64,000 nt of DNA from Candidatus Latescibacterota bacterium (lineage in GTDB: Bacteria; Latescibacterota; UBA2968; UBA8231). How positions within the stretch are numbered: the stretch's first letter is position 1; each line of letters starts with the position of its first letter. A program made the translations under genes and the position numbers. The notes beneath the pieces are model-generated. The model was not told where the DNA came from, did not search any database, and worked only from the letters and a program-made list of their open reading frames with translations. The DNA lies in NCBI GenBank assembly GCA_022826515.1, contig JAJDUT010000057.1, forward strand, positions 73,953-137,952. Direction: 5' to 3'. This document shows positions 8,908-16,656 of this stretch, piece after piece.

Positions 8908-8940
8908 TTCAATCGTTTCAATCCGCTCCCCTCGGGGGAG
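8904..8940 (-). promoter_or_regulatory. prcB leader: hairpin plus five-codon mini-ORF
   Basis: Between pup and prcB the minus strand folds into CTCCCC-CGA-GGGGAG (8940-8926), directly followed by CGGA and TTG AAA CGA TTG AAA TGA. The GGGGAG arm is also the best ribosome site here and is four bases from the TTG. The resulting peptide would be MKRLK, and its TGA overlaps the ATG of prcB as ATGA. The same 19 bases, GGGGAGCGGATTGAAACGA, occur at the start of arc, where the TTG is the real start. The mini-ORF could couple or tune prcB translation, or be only a duplicated start region. Confidence 0.4.
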
Positions 8941-8947
8941 GCCTCTT

Positions 8948-9139
8948 TTACTGTCCGGTGCGCTGGCGGTAGCGACGGGCCTGATTCGGATCTACGCGGC
9001 GCATCCGCTTGAGGATGTCGTCCGTGCTGGGGCGCTCGACCCGCGGCCGGCGCGGGCCGGTGTCTGGCCCGTCGTCGTTGTCGTCGATCGGCTTGGTGGG
9101 CCGGGGCGCGCGCTCCCGGTACTCAATAAAATCGCTCAT
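8948..9139 (-). CDS. Pup/UBact-type prokaryotic ubiquitin-like modifier
   Basis: This protein of 63 residues is very polar and probably disordered, ending KRMRRVDPNQARRYRQRTGQ. The C-terminal Gly-Gln is the Pup signature: Dop must deamidate the Gln to Glu before PafA can use it. The body is not like actinobacterial Pup; the PRVERPSTDD and RMRRVDPNQARRYRQR segments match the UBact type described from Nitrospirae and several candidate phyla. It starts within the last codons of dop (ATGA overlap). Lys5-type internal lysines are few, with only Lys16 and Lys44 visible, so chain formation is limited. Confidence 0.92.
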   Translation of the reverse strand: MSDFIEYRERAPRPTKPIDDNDDGPDTGPRRPRVERPSTDDILKRMRRVDPNQARRYRQRTGQ

Positions 9140-10680
9140 GGTGCCACCTCCGGTTTTGGTTTTCTACCCAGTCTGGCGAGCAAATCCTCGACGCTCGCAG
9201 CCGCGTCTAAGGCTTGATTATAATAAGCCGCTGTCTCCCTGCCGACACAAGCCTTGAGATCAATGACCTCGGTGCGGCCGTCGAGTTCCAACTCAATGCT
9301 GTCCCAGTTGAGCGAGCGCACCGCCGCGGCAAACTTCTGCAACATCTTGCCGCGGAAGTAAGCCCGCGTGTCCTCAGGCGGATTGACCAATGCCCAGCCG
9401 ACCTCCTCCTCGGAGACGACGCGCTCCACTTGACCGGCAGCTTCAAGCGTCGAGTATAGCCCCTCAGCCGGGTCGATGTTGTGGTACTCGAGGTCTTGGC
9501 TTTGCAGCCACGCGCGGTCCTCCAGCCGCTCCCAATCGAGCCCCTCGGACTCGGCAAACGCATCTAACAGCCACTTTTTGGTCACCCAATCGAGGCGGCC
9601 AATCAACTCTTGCGGATCGCGTGAGAGAGAATCCAACACTTCGCGCCAAGCCGCGAGCACCCAATCCGTCTCCTCGTCGCGGCCCTGAAAAACTCGCGCC
9701 GCCGCCGCCATAAAGGCTGTCTGTATCTCCAGCGCCGAACTCACCCTTCCCTCGGCCAAGGCCACCGCCCACTCACGGGACTCATCGCGGGAAATGGTCT
9801 TGAGCGCACCAATGGGATCGGCCAAGGTAAATGCGGGCAATGCACCAGCCTCTAGCAGATCCAGCACCAAGGAAGCCGTGCCGACTTTGAGCGCAGTGGC
9901 GTATTCGCACATGTTGGCGTCGCCGATGATCAGGTGCAGACGGCGATAGTGCGCTGGATCGGCATGCGGCTCGTCGCGGGTGTTGACCAGTGGGCGGCGG
10001 TGCATGGTATCGACGCTGGCGATGACCTCGAAAAAGTCCGCGCGCTGGCTTAGTTGGTAGGTGGCGGCTCGCGCCCGGGCGTCCTGTTCGACGCCGACCT
10101 TGCCAGCCCCGGCAAAAATTTGTCGCGTCACCACAAAGGGCAGCAGCCCGTCGATCACCTGCTGGAAGGGCATGTCGCGGCTGAGCAGGAAGTTCTCGTG
10201 GCAGCCGTAGCTGTGCCCCTCAAAGTCAGTGTTGTTTTTGTATAGACGCACCACGCCGCGGCCGCGGTCTTCGGTGCGCTGGCGCGCGCACTGGAGGAGA
10301 ATCCTCTCTCCGGCGCGATCAACGGCTACCAAATCGCGGAGACTGTAGCATTCTGGGGTGGAAAATTCCGGGTGGGTGTGGTCGTTGTACAGGCGAGCAC
10401 CGTTGTGAACGATCAGGTCGCTTTTCAAGTCCGCTAGCTGGATCCGGCGCCGGCGATCCTTCTGCAAGTGGACGGTCTCGTCCTTGTCGTTGAGGAGCTC
10501 GGCGACCTCAAAGCCGCGCATGTCGAGCCGAGGATTTTCAAGCGCGTAATTCCACAGAGCGACAAAATCTTGGCGCACGTAGCAGCGGATCAATTCCATG
10601 GACTCTACCACCACGTCCATGGACTCGTCCTCATCAACTTGGATGCCGTACTCGGTTTCTAGCCCGCAGAGCCGCTGCAT
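9136..10680 (-). CDS. dop: Pup deamidase/depupylase Dop
   Basis: Dop converts the C-terminal Gln of Pup to Glu and can also remove Pup from targets. The 514-residue protein is a PafA paralogue: GLETEYG with Glu8, GARLYNDHTHPEFSTPE with Asp100, YKNNTDFEGHSYGCHEN, TRQIFAGAGKVG and NTRDEPHADP. Residues roughly 47-85 form an extra charged stretch (LNDKDETVHLQKDRRRR) before the Asp motif, corresponding to the Dop loop that PafA lacks. It lies 8 bases after arc and overlaps pup by four bases, so it is co-transcribed. The assignment as Dop rather than a second ligase rests on that loop, gene order and a Gln-ending Pup that needs a deamidase. Confidence 0.92.
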   Translation of the reverse strand: MQRLCGLETEYGIQVDEDESMDVVVESMELIRCYVRQDFVALWNYALENPRLDMRGFEVAELLNDKDETVHLQKDRRRRIQLADLKSDLIVHNGARLYNDHTHPEFSTPECYSLRDLVAVDRAGERILLQCARQRTEDRGRGVVRLYKNNTDFEGHSYGCHENFLLSRDMPFQQVIDGLLPFVVTRQIFAGAGKVGVEQDARARAATYQLSQRADFFEVIASVDTMHRRPLVNTRDEPHADPAHYRRLHLIIGDANMCEYATALKVGTASLVLDLLEAGALPAFTLADPIGALKTISRDESREWAVALAEGRVSSALEIQTAFMAAAARVFQGRDEETDWVLAAWREVLDSLSRDPQELIGRLDWVTKKWLLDAFAESEGLDWERLEDRAWLQSQDLEYHNIDPAEGLYSTLEAAGQVERVVSEEEVGWALVNPPEDTRAYFRGKMLQKFAAAVRSLNWDSIELELDGRTEVIDLKACVGRETAAYYNQALDAAASVEDLLARLGRKPKPEVAP

Positions 10681-10688
10681 GAGCTGAG

Positions 10689-12380
10689 TCAGATCACCTG
10701 GCCGACGCGCTTTTCCGGTGCTTTTTCCGGCTGGGGCCTAACGGGTATCACCCTCACCACGTTTTCCGGCTCGTAGTCGAGCAGCTTGAGCCAGTCCTCG
10801 ACGCTGTCCGAGGGTGGGAATACCTCGTTCTCGCGGTATTCAGCCCGCGTCGCCCGCCGCAGGTCCTCGGCGCGGATCCCGCCTTCGGGGTCTTCTTCGG
10901 CAATGGCGCGTTTGATCGCCATTTCCTTGGCCCGCGATACGACCGAGGCGATGATGGCCCCAGAAATCAGATCGCCGCGATAGAGCACTTCTTGGCGGCC
11001 GCTGCGCAGCGACACCTCCAAGAAGCGGGCCTCTTCGCCTTTGGAAAACAACTCGTCTAGCCCCTCCTGTATCAGGACCTCGCGCGCAGCCGCCTCGCCA
11101 CCGTGCTGCTCTACCTCAGCGCGATCGATCGGCAACTCGGGCTTGAGGTAAATGCCCAAAATGTCGCCAGCGGCCTCGTAGTTGGGACGCGCGACCTTGA
11201 TCTTGCGGTCGATGCGGCCGGGCCGGAGCACAGCCGGGTCAATCAGATCGTGGCGGTTGGAGGCCAAAATCAGCACCACGTCGTGCAGCGACTCAATGCC
11301 GTCCATCTCAGTGCAAAACATCGGCACGACCGTATTGGAGATGTTGTGGCTGCGCATCGAGCGCCGCGTGCCCAAGATCGACTCGGCTTCGTCGATAAAG
11401 ACAAAGGGCAAATAGCCTTCCTTGCGCTTTTGGCGCGCCTGAGCAAAAACTTCGCGCACCATGCGCTCGGTCTCGCCGAGCCACATGTTGAGGATCTCCG
11501 GCCCCTTGATGTGCATGAAGTATTCTTCCAGTTCCAAGCCCTCGACCTCGCGCATGTGCTGCACCAAGTTGTACGCCGTAGCCTTGCCGATGAGGGTCTT
11601 GCCGCAGCCCGGAGGGCCGTAGAGCAGGAAGCCCTTGGGCGTCGAGTACTCGAAGCGCTCGAAGAGTTGGGGGTGCAACGCGGGCAGTTCAATGGTGTCG
11701 CGGATGGCCTCGATCGCCTCTTGCTGGCCGCCGATGCTCTCCCAAGGAGTTGGAGGAACATCCTCGATGAAGTACTCTTTGCTCTCGGCGGACTGCAAAA
11801 CCTCCAGCGCGACCTTGTAGGCCGGATCCATCCGTACCTCATCGCCGATTTGCAAGTCCTCGTCAGCCAGTTCCGCAGCGCGCTCCACAACCACTTCCTG
11901 CGTGCCGTGTGCTTGGGCGATCCGCAAGCGGCCCTCTGGGAGCAGATCGCCGACCTTGGCCACCGGCCCCGAGGGGCTGTGCCCCAAGTTGCCGACGACC
12001 GCGTACGCTTCGTTTACCAACACCCGGCAGCCGACCTTGAGCTGGGACACATCGACGCGCGGATCGATGTTGGCATAGTACTCGGCACTGCCGACGAAGA
12101 CCGTGGCGATCCCCTCGCTCGGCATGCCGAGGAAAATGCCAACGCGGTTGGCCGGTGCCGTCACCTTCTCTAGCGCGGCTTCCATTTCCACGAGCGCACG
12201 ACGCGCCTCCTGAAAGGAAATCTCTCGCTCCATAAGCTGACGCCGGAGACGGTACAGCAGGGGCCGAGCCGGGTCGCGGTCTGGCGCTAGCGCGAGTAGC
12301 TGATCGACCAAGCGCAACGGCTCGGCAACCTGCTCTTCCGGCTCTTGGGGCTTGTCGTATTCGTGCGATTCTCGTTTCAA
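10689..12380 (-). CDS. arc: Proteasome-associated AAA ATPase (ARC/Mpa)
   Basis: This is the ring-shaped unfoldase that binds pupylated proteins and threads them into the 20S core. Of 563 residues, 40-75 form a coiled coil (MEREISFQEARRALVEMEA), 80-200 two OB-type domains, and 210-450 one AAA module. That module has Walker A GPPGCGKT (255-262), Walker B VFIDEAE (327-333) and RPGRIDR as arginine finger. The protein ends KRVGQVI, close to the GQYL tail that docks actinobacterial Mpa on the proteasome but with Val for Tyr. Translation starts at a TTG with an AAAGGGGAG site; the next ATG would remove part of the coiled coil. It is the first gene of the proteasome operon, 33 bases after lepB. Confidence 0.93.
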   Translation of the reverse strand: MKRESHEYDKPQEPEEQVAEPLRLVDQLLALAPDRDPARPLLYRLRRQLMEREISFQEARRALVEMEAALEKVTAPANRVGIFLGMPSEGIATVFVGSAEYYANIDPRVDVSQLKVGCRVLVNEAYAVVGNLGHSPSGPVAKVGDLLPEGRLRIAQAHGTQEVVVERAAELADEDLQIGDEVRMDPAYKVALEVLQSAESKEYFIEDVPPTPWESIGGQQEAIEAIRDTIELPALHPQLFERFEYSTPKGFLLYGPPGCGKTLIGKATAYNLVQHMREVEGLELEEYFMHIKGPEILNMWLGETERMVREVFAQARQKRKEGYLPFVFIDEAESILGTRRSMRSHNISNTVVPMFCTEMDGIESLHDVVLILASNRHDLIDPAVLRPGRIDRKIKVARPNYEAAGDILGIYLKPELPIDRAEVEQHGGEAAAREVLIQEGLDELFSKGEEARFLEVSLRSGRQEVLYRGDLISGAIIASVVSRAKEMAIKRAIAEEDPEGGIRAEDLRRATRAEYRENEVFPPSDSVEDWLKLLDYEPENVVRVIPVRPQPEKAPEKRVGQVI

Positions 12381-12397
12381 TCCGCTCCCCTTTCCAA

Positions 12398-12426
12398 ATT
12401 ATAAGGGAAGATGTTAGTAAATCACG
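12398..12426 (-). promoter_or_regulatory. Possible promoter of the proteasome operon
   Basis: On the minus strand TATAAT (12403-12398) is an exact -10 hexamer, with a weak -35 (GTGATT/CGTGAT) 16-17 bases upstream, overlapping the last codons of lepB. The expected transcript would begin near 12391, leaving only a ribosome site ahead of the TTG of arc. This suggests that the proteasome genes can be expressed separately from lepB. The call is from the hexamer alone. Confidence 0.4.
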
Positions 12427-13118
12427 TCGCCGAGACGCCCGTAGCGCACTCGGCTGGGCAGCCGCCAGACAAAGCTGGCCACCACCGCAGGCAGGGACGT
12501 CAAACCCCGATAGTAAGGCCCGCGGGTGTCGGGCTCCCACGACCAATAGATATTCATGGCCTTGCCCTTGATCAACCGCTTGGGCACGGCGCGAAAATAG
12601 CGGCTGTCCGAGCTGTTGTCGCGGTTGTCGCCCATCATAAAGAAATGCCCTTCGGGCACAATATACGGACCAAAGTTGTCGCGGGGATTGAGCTCCCGTG
12701 GATAGTACGCCCGGTCGGTGTGCTTGGCTAGCGGGGGATCTTGCATTGGCTTGCCATCGATGTGGAGCACTTTGTTGATGATGTGAACTTCCTGGCCCCC
12801 AACGGCCACGCAGCGCTTGATCAAGTCGCGCCCTTCGTCCTGCGGAGAGCGAAAAATCACGATGTCGCCCGGCTGCGGTTCCTTGAGCGCGGGCAGGCGG
12901 AACAGGGAAATGCTCGTCAGGGGCACATCGACCGGAACACCATAGACAAACTTGTTGGCCAGCAGATAATCGCCTACCAAGAGCGTATCTTCCATCGAAC
13001 TAGAAGGAATGTAAAAGGCCTGCACCACACTGGTGCGAATAACCAAAAACAAACCCACGACGGTCAGTATCGAATACAGGTACTGGCCAAGTTCAGACTT
13101 TGGCTTGGCTTGCTTCAT
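12414..13118 (-). CDS. lepB: Signal peptidase I
   Basis: This membrane peptidase removes signal peptides from exported proteins. The protein of 234 residues has one N-terminal membrane helix (about 14-34) followed by PSSSMEDTL, with nucleophile Ser41, and LIKRCVAVGG, with general base Lys101. The later GDNRDNSSDSRYF box is also present. The C-terminus continues about 30 residues past the box (RGLTSLPAVVASF). It precedes arc by 33 bases on the same strand, so it may share transcription with the proteasome operon, although a separate promoter seems to lie between. The window carries several large exported proteins that would be its substrates. Confidence 0.93.
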   Translation of the reverse strand: MKQAKPKSELGQYLYSILTVVGLFLVIRTSVVQAFYIPSSSMEDTLLVGDYLLANKFVYGVPVDVPLTSISLFRLPALKEPQPGDIVIFRSPQDEGRDLIKRCVAVGGQEVHIINKVLHIDGKPMQDPPLAKHTDRAYYPRELNPRDNFGPYIVPEGHFFMMGDNRDNSSDSRYFRAVPKRLIKGKAMNIYWSWEPDTRGPYYRGLTSLPAVVASFVWRLPSRVRYGRLGDVIY

Positions 13119-13176
13119 CCGCAGTATCTCCTCAGACCTGAGTATAACAAACTCCCCTCCCAGCCGCCATTTGCGC

Positions 13177-14172
13177 CTATTGCTGCGGCACCTTCACCAC
13201 CTGCCCGGTTTCCCAGCTTTCGATGAGTGCTTCAATCACGAGCTGGACCCGCAAGGCGTCCGCTCCTTTGGCGTCCACCTGCTCAGGTGGGACTTGGTTT
13301 AGCAAATCGTCGATCCACGCGTTGATGCGCGCCGGAAAGGTATCCGCAAAGCCGCCCATGCCCCCGAGGTGGTCGTAGCTTTCGACCTCGCGCGAAAAGC
13401 GCGGGTAAAACGTCAGCTTCTCGCAGGCTTCGTTGATGATGATCCGCCCCTCCGAGCCGACCAGTTCCAAGGTCTCCAAGCCATAGCTCCCTCCAGCGTC
13501 GTACGACCCGGTCAAATGCCCGATGACGCCATTCTCGTACAGCAGATTCGCCTGCACATTGGACCAGATCTGCCGCCCTTTTCCCTTCTTAAAAAAGGCG
13601 TGTACCCGATCCACCCCGCCGGCGAAATAGCTCATCACGTCCAGCGAGTGCGGATGCAGGGCGCGGATGTGGAACCACGGACTCGACTCGTTGGGGTTGT
13701 TGATCCACATCGTCATGTTGACTATCTGTAACTCGCCGAGCCGCCCGTTGGTCAGCCATTCCTTGGCCTTGACCGCCGCGGGCGTGAAGCGGTGATTCAG
13801 GTTGATCCCGTAGGGCAACTGCTTTTCTGCGGCCAAGGCCACCATTTCCCGCGCCTTGGGAATTTCATTGGAAATTGGCTTCTCGCCCAGCACCGGAATG
13901 CCGGCCCGCAAAAGCGCCATGGTCGGCTCGTAGTGATCGCCCCCGTTTTCCACCCCAGCCGTGGTCACCGAGCAAGCGTCGAGTTGCAGGCCGCTGGCGA
14001 TCATCTCCTCGATCGAGTAAAAAGCCTGCGCCTCATAGGACGCGGCCGCTTTATCCGCTTGCTCTTTAACCATGTCGCATACAGCGACGATCTTGGCGTT
14101 CTCGTTTGCCGTGTAGCAACGGGCGTGATTGTTGCCAATTCCACCCATGCCGACAATACCGACGTGAAGCAT
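13177..14172 (-). CDS. Gfo/Idh/MocA-family NAD(P)-dependent oxidoreductase
   Basis: A Rossmann domain (GIVGMGGIGNNHARCY, residues 4-19) is followed by LGEKPISNEIP, where the Lys of EKP is the usual catalytic residue, and a C-terminal alpha/beta domain with HSLDVMSYFAGG. The length, 331 residues, is normal. Members oxidise or reduce sugars, inositols and related hydroxy compounds; the substrate cannot be told from sequence. The start has an AAGGAG site. It lies downstream of two minus-strand genes, for a dehydrogenase and a glycosidase, with a 91-base gap that contains a dispersed repeat. Confidence 0.85.
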   Translation of the reverse strand: MLHVGIVGMGGIGNNHARCYTANENAKIVAVCDMVKEQADKAAASYEAQAFYSIEEMIASGLQLDACSVTTAGVENGGDHYEPTMALLRAGIPVLGEKPISNEIPKAREMVALAAEKQLPYGINLNHRFTPAAVKAKEWLTNGRLGELQIVNMTMWINNPNESSPWFHIRALHPHSLDVMSYFAGGVDRVHAFFKKGKGRQIWSNVQANLLYENGVIGHLTGSYDAGGSYGLETLELVGSEGRIIINEACEKLTFYPRFSREVESYDHLGGMGGFADTFPARINAWIDDLLNQVPPEQVDAKGADALRVQLVIEALIESWETGQVVKVPQQ

Positions 14173-14224
14173 AGCAAACTCCTTTTTAATTTTTGGAATA
14201 ATTAGTGCCTAATCTATGAGAACC

Positions 14225-14254
14225 ATTCTGCGTCCATCTGCGCCATCTGTGGAT
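14225..14254 (-). repeat. Dispersed intergenic repeat (CGCAGATG family)
   Basis: Read on the minus strand this is ATCCACAGATGGCGCAGATG followed by GACGCAGAAT, a copy of the short repeat also seen near 21396, 26305, 60987 and 61059. It sits in the gap between the Ldh_2-type and Gfo/Idh/MocA genes. It has no coding content. Its function is unknown. Confidence 0.6.
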
Positions 14255-14263
14255 CGTTTTTAC

Positions 14264-15328
14264 TTAAACGGCCACCGACGTTGGCAGTTCCACTCCCAAC
14301 TCGACCGCCAAAGCCTCTATCTCGGCCCAAGCCGTCTCATCCACGTGCAGACCATCGCGCCGCCGCGCCTGTAACCGCTGGTGCGCTCGCTCCCCAGGCA
14401 GCAACACCTCGGCCACTCCGGGAGCAGGCGGACACGACTTGACCCACTCGACAAAGCCCGCGACCTCGGCGTAAAATTCGTCCAACGGCAGGAAAGCCGC
14501 GACATTGAGCACGGCGATGAACAGCGCGTTGCCCGCGCGCTCGGGTGCCGCTTGCGTCATCCCGGCTCCGGAAAGCGACCCAGCCAAAATATCGACTAGC
14601 ACGGAAAGCCCGTAGCCCTTGTGCCCGCTCTGCGGAAAACCAAGCGGCAAAATCGCACCAGCGGGCGGGCCATAGTACGCATTCACTTTCGTCGTCGGGC
14701 ATCCCTCTGCGTCGATCAGCATTCCGGGCGGCGCATCCTCACCCCGGTTGCGCAAAAGCCGCATATCGCCGCCGGAAAGCATACTCGTCGTCATGTCGAG
14801 GATCACCGGCCAATCGCCGCCAGTGGGAATGCCGCAGCAGATCGGATTCGTCGGCAGGCGGCGGCTGCGGCCGCCAAAGGGAGCCACCGACCAATCGCCG
14901 CCGTGGCCGTTAGCCGCAATGAGACCGATGCAATCGGCGCGAGTAGCGATCTCGACAAAACGCCCCAGCCGCGCTACGTGGTTGCAGTCGCGCACCCCGA
15001 CAACCGCCACGGCCCCGTCGCCGAGCTTGTCCAGCGCCCAGCGCACGGCCTCGGTCGCCGTCACCGGACCGTAGTTCCACTGGCCACTCAGCCGCCCCCC
15101 GCACTCGCTTTCGTCCAGCACCACCAGCTCGGCTTTAGGCTCGACTTGGCCGTCGCGCACCATGTTCACGTATTGGGGCAGCCGCAACACGCTGTGGGTA
15201 TCGTGCCCCATCAGCCCGGCTTCGACTAAGTGTTCGGCCACCAACGCCGCATCGGCCGCAGGAACGCCGACTTGCCGCAAGCAAGCTCGCGCCAGCGCAT
15301 CGAGATCTTCGGCGCGCAAGGTCGGCAC
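14264..15328 (-). CDS. Ldh_2-family NAD(P)-dependent dehydrogenase (malate/lactate/ureidoglycolate type)
   Basis: This 354-residue protein belongs to the family of L-malate, L-sulfolactate and ureidoglycolate dehydrogenases, which reduce 2-oxo acids without a classical Rossmann fold. Visible family segments are HDTHSVLRLPQYV near residue 55, NYGPVTATEAVRWA, LIAANGHGGDWSVAPFGG and GFPQSGHKGYGLSVLVDILAG. The histidine of HDTHS is the usual active-site position. It begins at a GTG that shares its first base with the stop of the upstream gene (TAGTG), so the two are coupled. The neighbouring Gfo/Idh/MocA oxidoreductase suggests a shared hydroxy-acid or sugar-acid pathway; the true substrate is open. 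Confidence 0.85.
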   Translation of the reverse strand: MPTLRAEDLDALARACLRQVGVPAADAALVAEHLVEAGLMGHDTHSVLRLPQYVNMVRDGQVEPKAELVVLDESECGGRLSGQWNYGPVTATEAVRWALDKLGDGAVAVVGVRDCNHVARLGRFVEIATRADCIGLIAANGHGGDWSVAPFGGRSRRLPTNPICCGIPTGGDWPVILDMTTSMLSGGDMRLLRNRGEDAPPGMLIDAEGCPTTKVNAYYGPPAGAILPLGFPQSGHKGYGLSVLVDILAGSLSGAGMTQAAPERAGNALFIAVLNVAAFLPLDEFYAEVAGFVEWVKSCPPAPGVAEVLLPGERAHQRLQARRRDGLHVDETAWAEIEALAVELGVELPTSVAV

Positions 15329-16494
15329 TAGGGCCGCTCCTCGTCCCGAGCGTCCGCCACGACCAACAGGGCGTTGACCACTGGCCGTTCGCCCGTGGGG
15401 TCGGATGGCTTGTTGACCACCTGATCGCTTACGACCATCGTCGTCGAGCCGCCGCCGTCGAGGTTTAGCCCTTGATAGGCATTGACCTTGGCGCGGGAAA
15501 ATTCGGCTAAGCGCGTGCGCATAAATTCAGCTAGCTCCTCCAAGCTCATGCCAACGCTATATCCTGGCTGCCGCCCATCAACGACAATCAGGAACAGTAC
15601 CTCCGCGTTTTGGGAATACCCAATGGCCGTACGCGGGTGTCGATTGTCGGCAAAGCTGCGGCTGAGCCGTTCCTCCTCTACTTCAATGGATACTCCACCG
15701 TTGCGCAGGATGCGCGGACCGCCGCTGATGGCTTCCATTAGCTTGGTGTGGGCCGGTGCCAGCCGACAATATAGCTGCACCGTGTCGCCCAAAGCGATCT
15801 GTTCGGTCGCTGCGTATTCAGCACCAGCGGCCAACAGCCAGTGATCGTGCTGGAGGGAGAGCGGCCAAACTTCGCGCCGGATCTGTTGCACCTGAAAGGA
15901 GATCGTGTCGTTGACGATAGAGGTGCTGCCCAGCCCTTGCAGCAGAAAGCCCGTGGCCGCATGCAGCGAATCCCCCGGCACCTGCGCGTGGTCGTTGAAC
16001 ACGGCTAGCTCCCCAAGCGTTGGCTCGCGATTGAAACCCGCGATGTGCAGGTGCTCGCCCTGGGCCGTCAACAGCCCCCATTCCATCTTGTACACTGCGA
16101 TCAAAGGCTGGCCCGTCTCGGTAATGGCAAAGGCCGAGCGCCGCTGTGGGATGCGGATGAGATTACCAGATTCAATGTACAATCCGGCTGGCTGGCTGGA
16201 TTCGCCGGGAAACAAAAAGTCCCCGTTTATGGCCGCTAAAGCACCGGCGGCCAAACTACTGGTTTTTTGCGCCTCTCCCTGCTTGGCTGTTCGCACTCGA
16301 ATGCCCGCCGCCCAAGAGCGCGGCAAATCTACCTCCACCACATGGATCCGCCACGGCCCTTCGGGCACGTGGATCTTGTGGTACACCACCCCAGGGGCTA
16401 TTTCTTCGGTGTTTTCTTGGGCGCAACTCCAACTCAAGAACCACGCGAGAAGCGCAATGAAGAGACGAGTAGGAGCCCTATGCGATATAGCCAA
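15328..16494 (-). CDS. Exported phosphodiester glycosidase (NAGPA-like domain)
   Basis: The 388-residue protein carries the NAGPA/DUF2233 domain, found in the enzyme that uncovers mannose-6-phosphate and in many bacterial exported proteins. Signatures are ALAAINGDFLFPGE, GGPRILRNGG and the catalytic-site box LNLDGGGSTTMVV near the end. Residues 1-24 are a hydrophobic export signal ending LSWSC, possibly a lipoprotein site though not an ideal lipobox. The only start is a TTG at 16494, with a weak GAGG ribosome site. It probably cleaves sugar-phosphodiester links in exopolysaccharide or wall material. It is coupled to the following Ldh_2 gene by one shared base. Confidence 0.85.
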   Translation of the reverse strand: MAISHRAPTRLFIALLAWFLSWSCAQENTEEIAPGVVYHKIHVPEGPWRIHVVEVDLPRSWAAGIRVRTAKQGEAQKTSSLAAGALAAINGDFLFPGESSQPAGLYIESGNLIRIPQRRSAFAITETGQPLIAVYKMEWGLLTAQGEHLHIAGFNREPTLGELAVFNDHAQVPGDSLHAATGFLLQGLGSTSIVNDTISFQVQQIRREVWPLSLQHDHWLLAAGAEYAATEQIALGDTVQLYCRLAPAHTKLMEAISGGPRILRNGGVSIEVEEERLSRSFADNRHPRTAIGYSQNAEVLFLIVVDGRQPGYSVGMSLEELAEFMRTRLAEFSRAKVNAYQGLNLDGGGSTTMVVSDQVVNKPSDPTGERPVVNALLVVADARDEERP

Positions 16495-16656
16495 AAGAAG
16501 TGTACCTCAGCGGCAAGGGGACGGAAGGCGCGTTATGGTATCTCTTGATTAAAATCGCCCAAAGGTAGTCTTGCGCTCAAACCGTGTCAATTTTCTCCGG
16601 CGACTGGCCCGGCCGCAGGCCAAGCCCTTTATTTAGGACATAGAGAAAGGACGCCA

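Noticed and set aside
9136..10680. Second PafA-like protein as a duplicate ligase
   Set aside because: The extra loop before Asp100, its place before pup and the Gln-ending modifier all point to Dop.
7416..12173. Long plus-strand frames opposite the proteasome genes
   Set aside because: They are antisense shadows in G+C-rich DNA, without motifs or ribosome sites.
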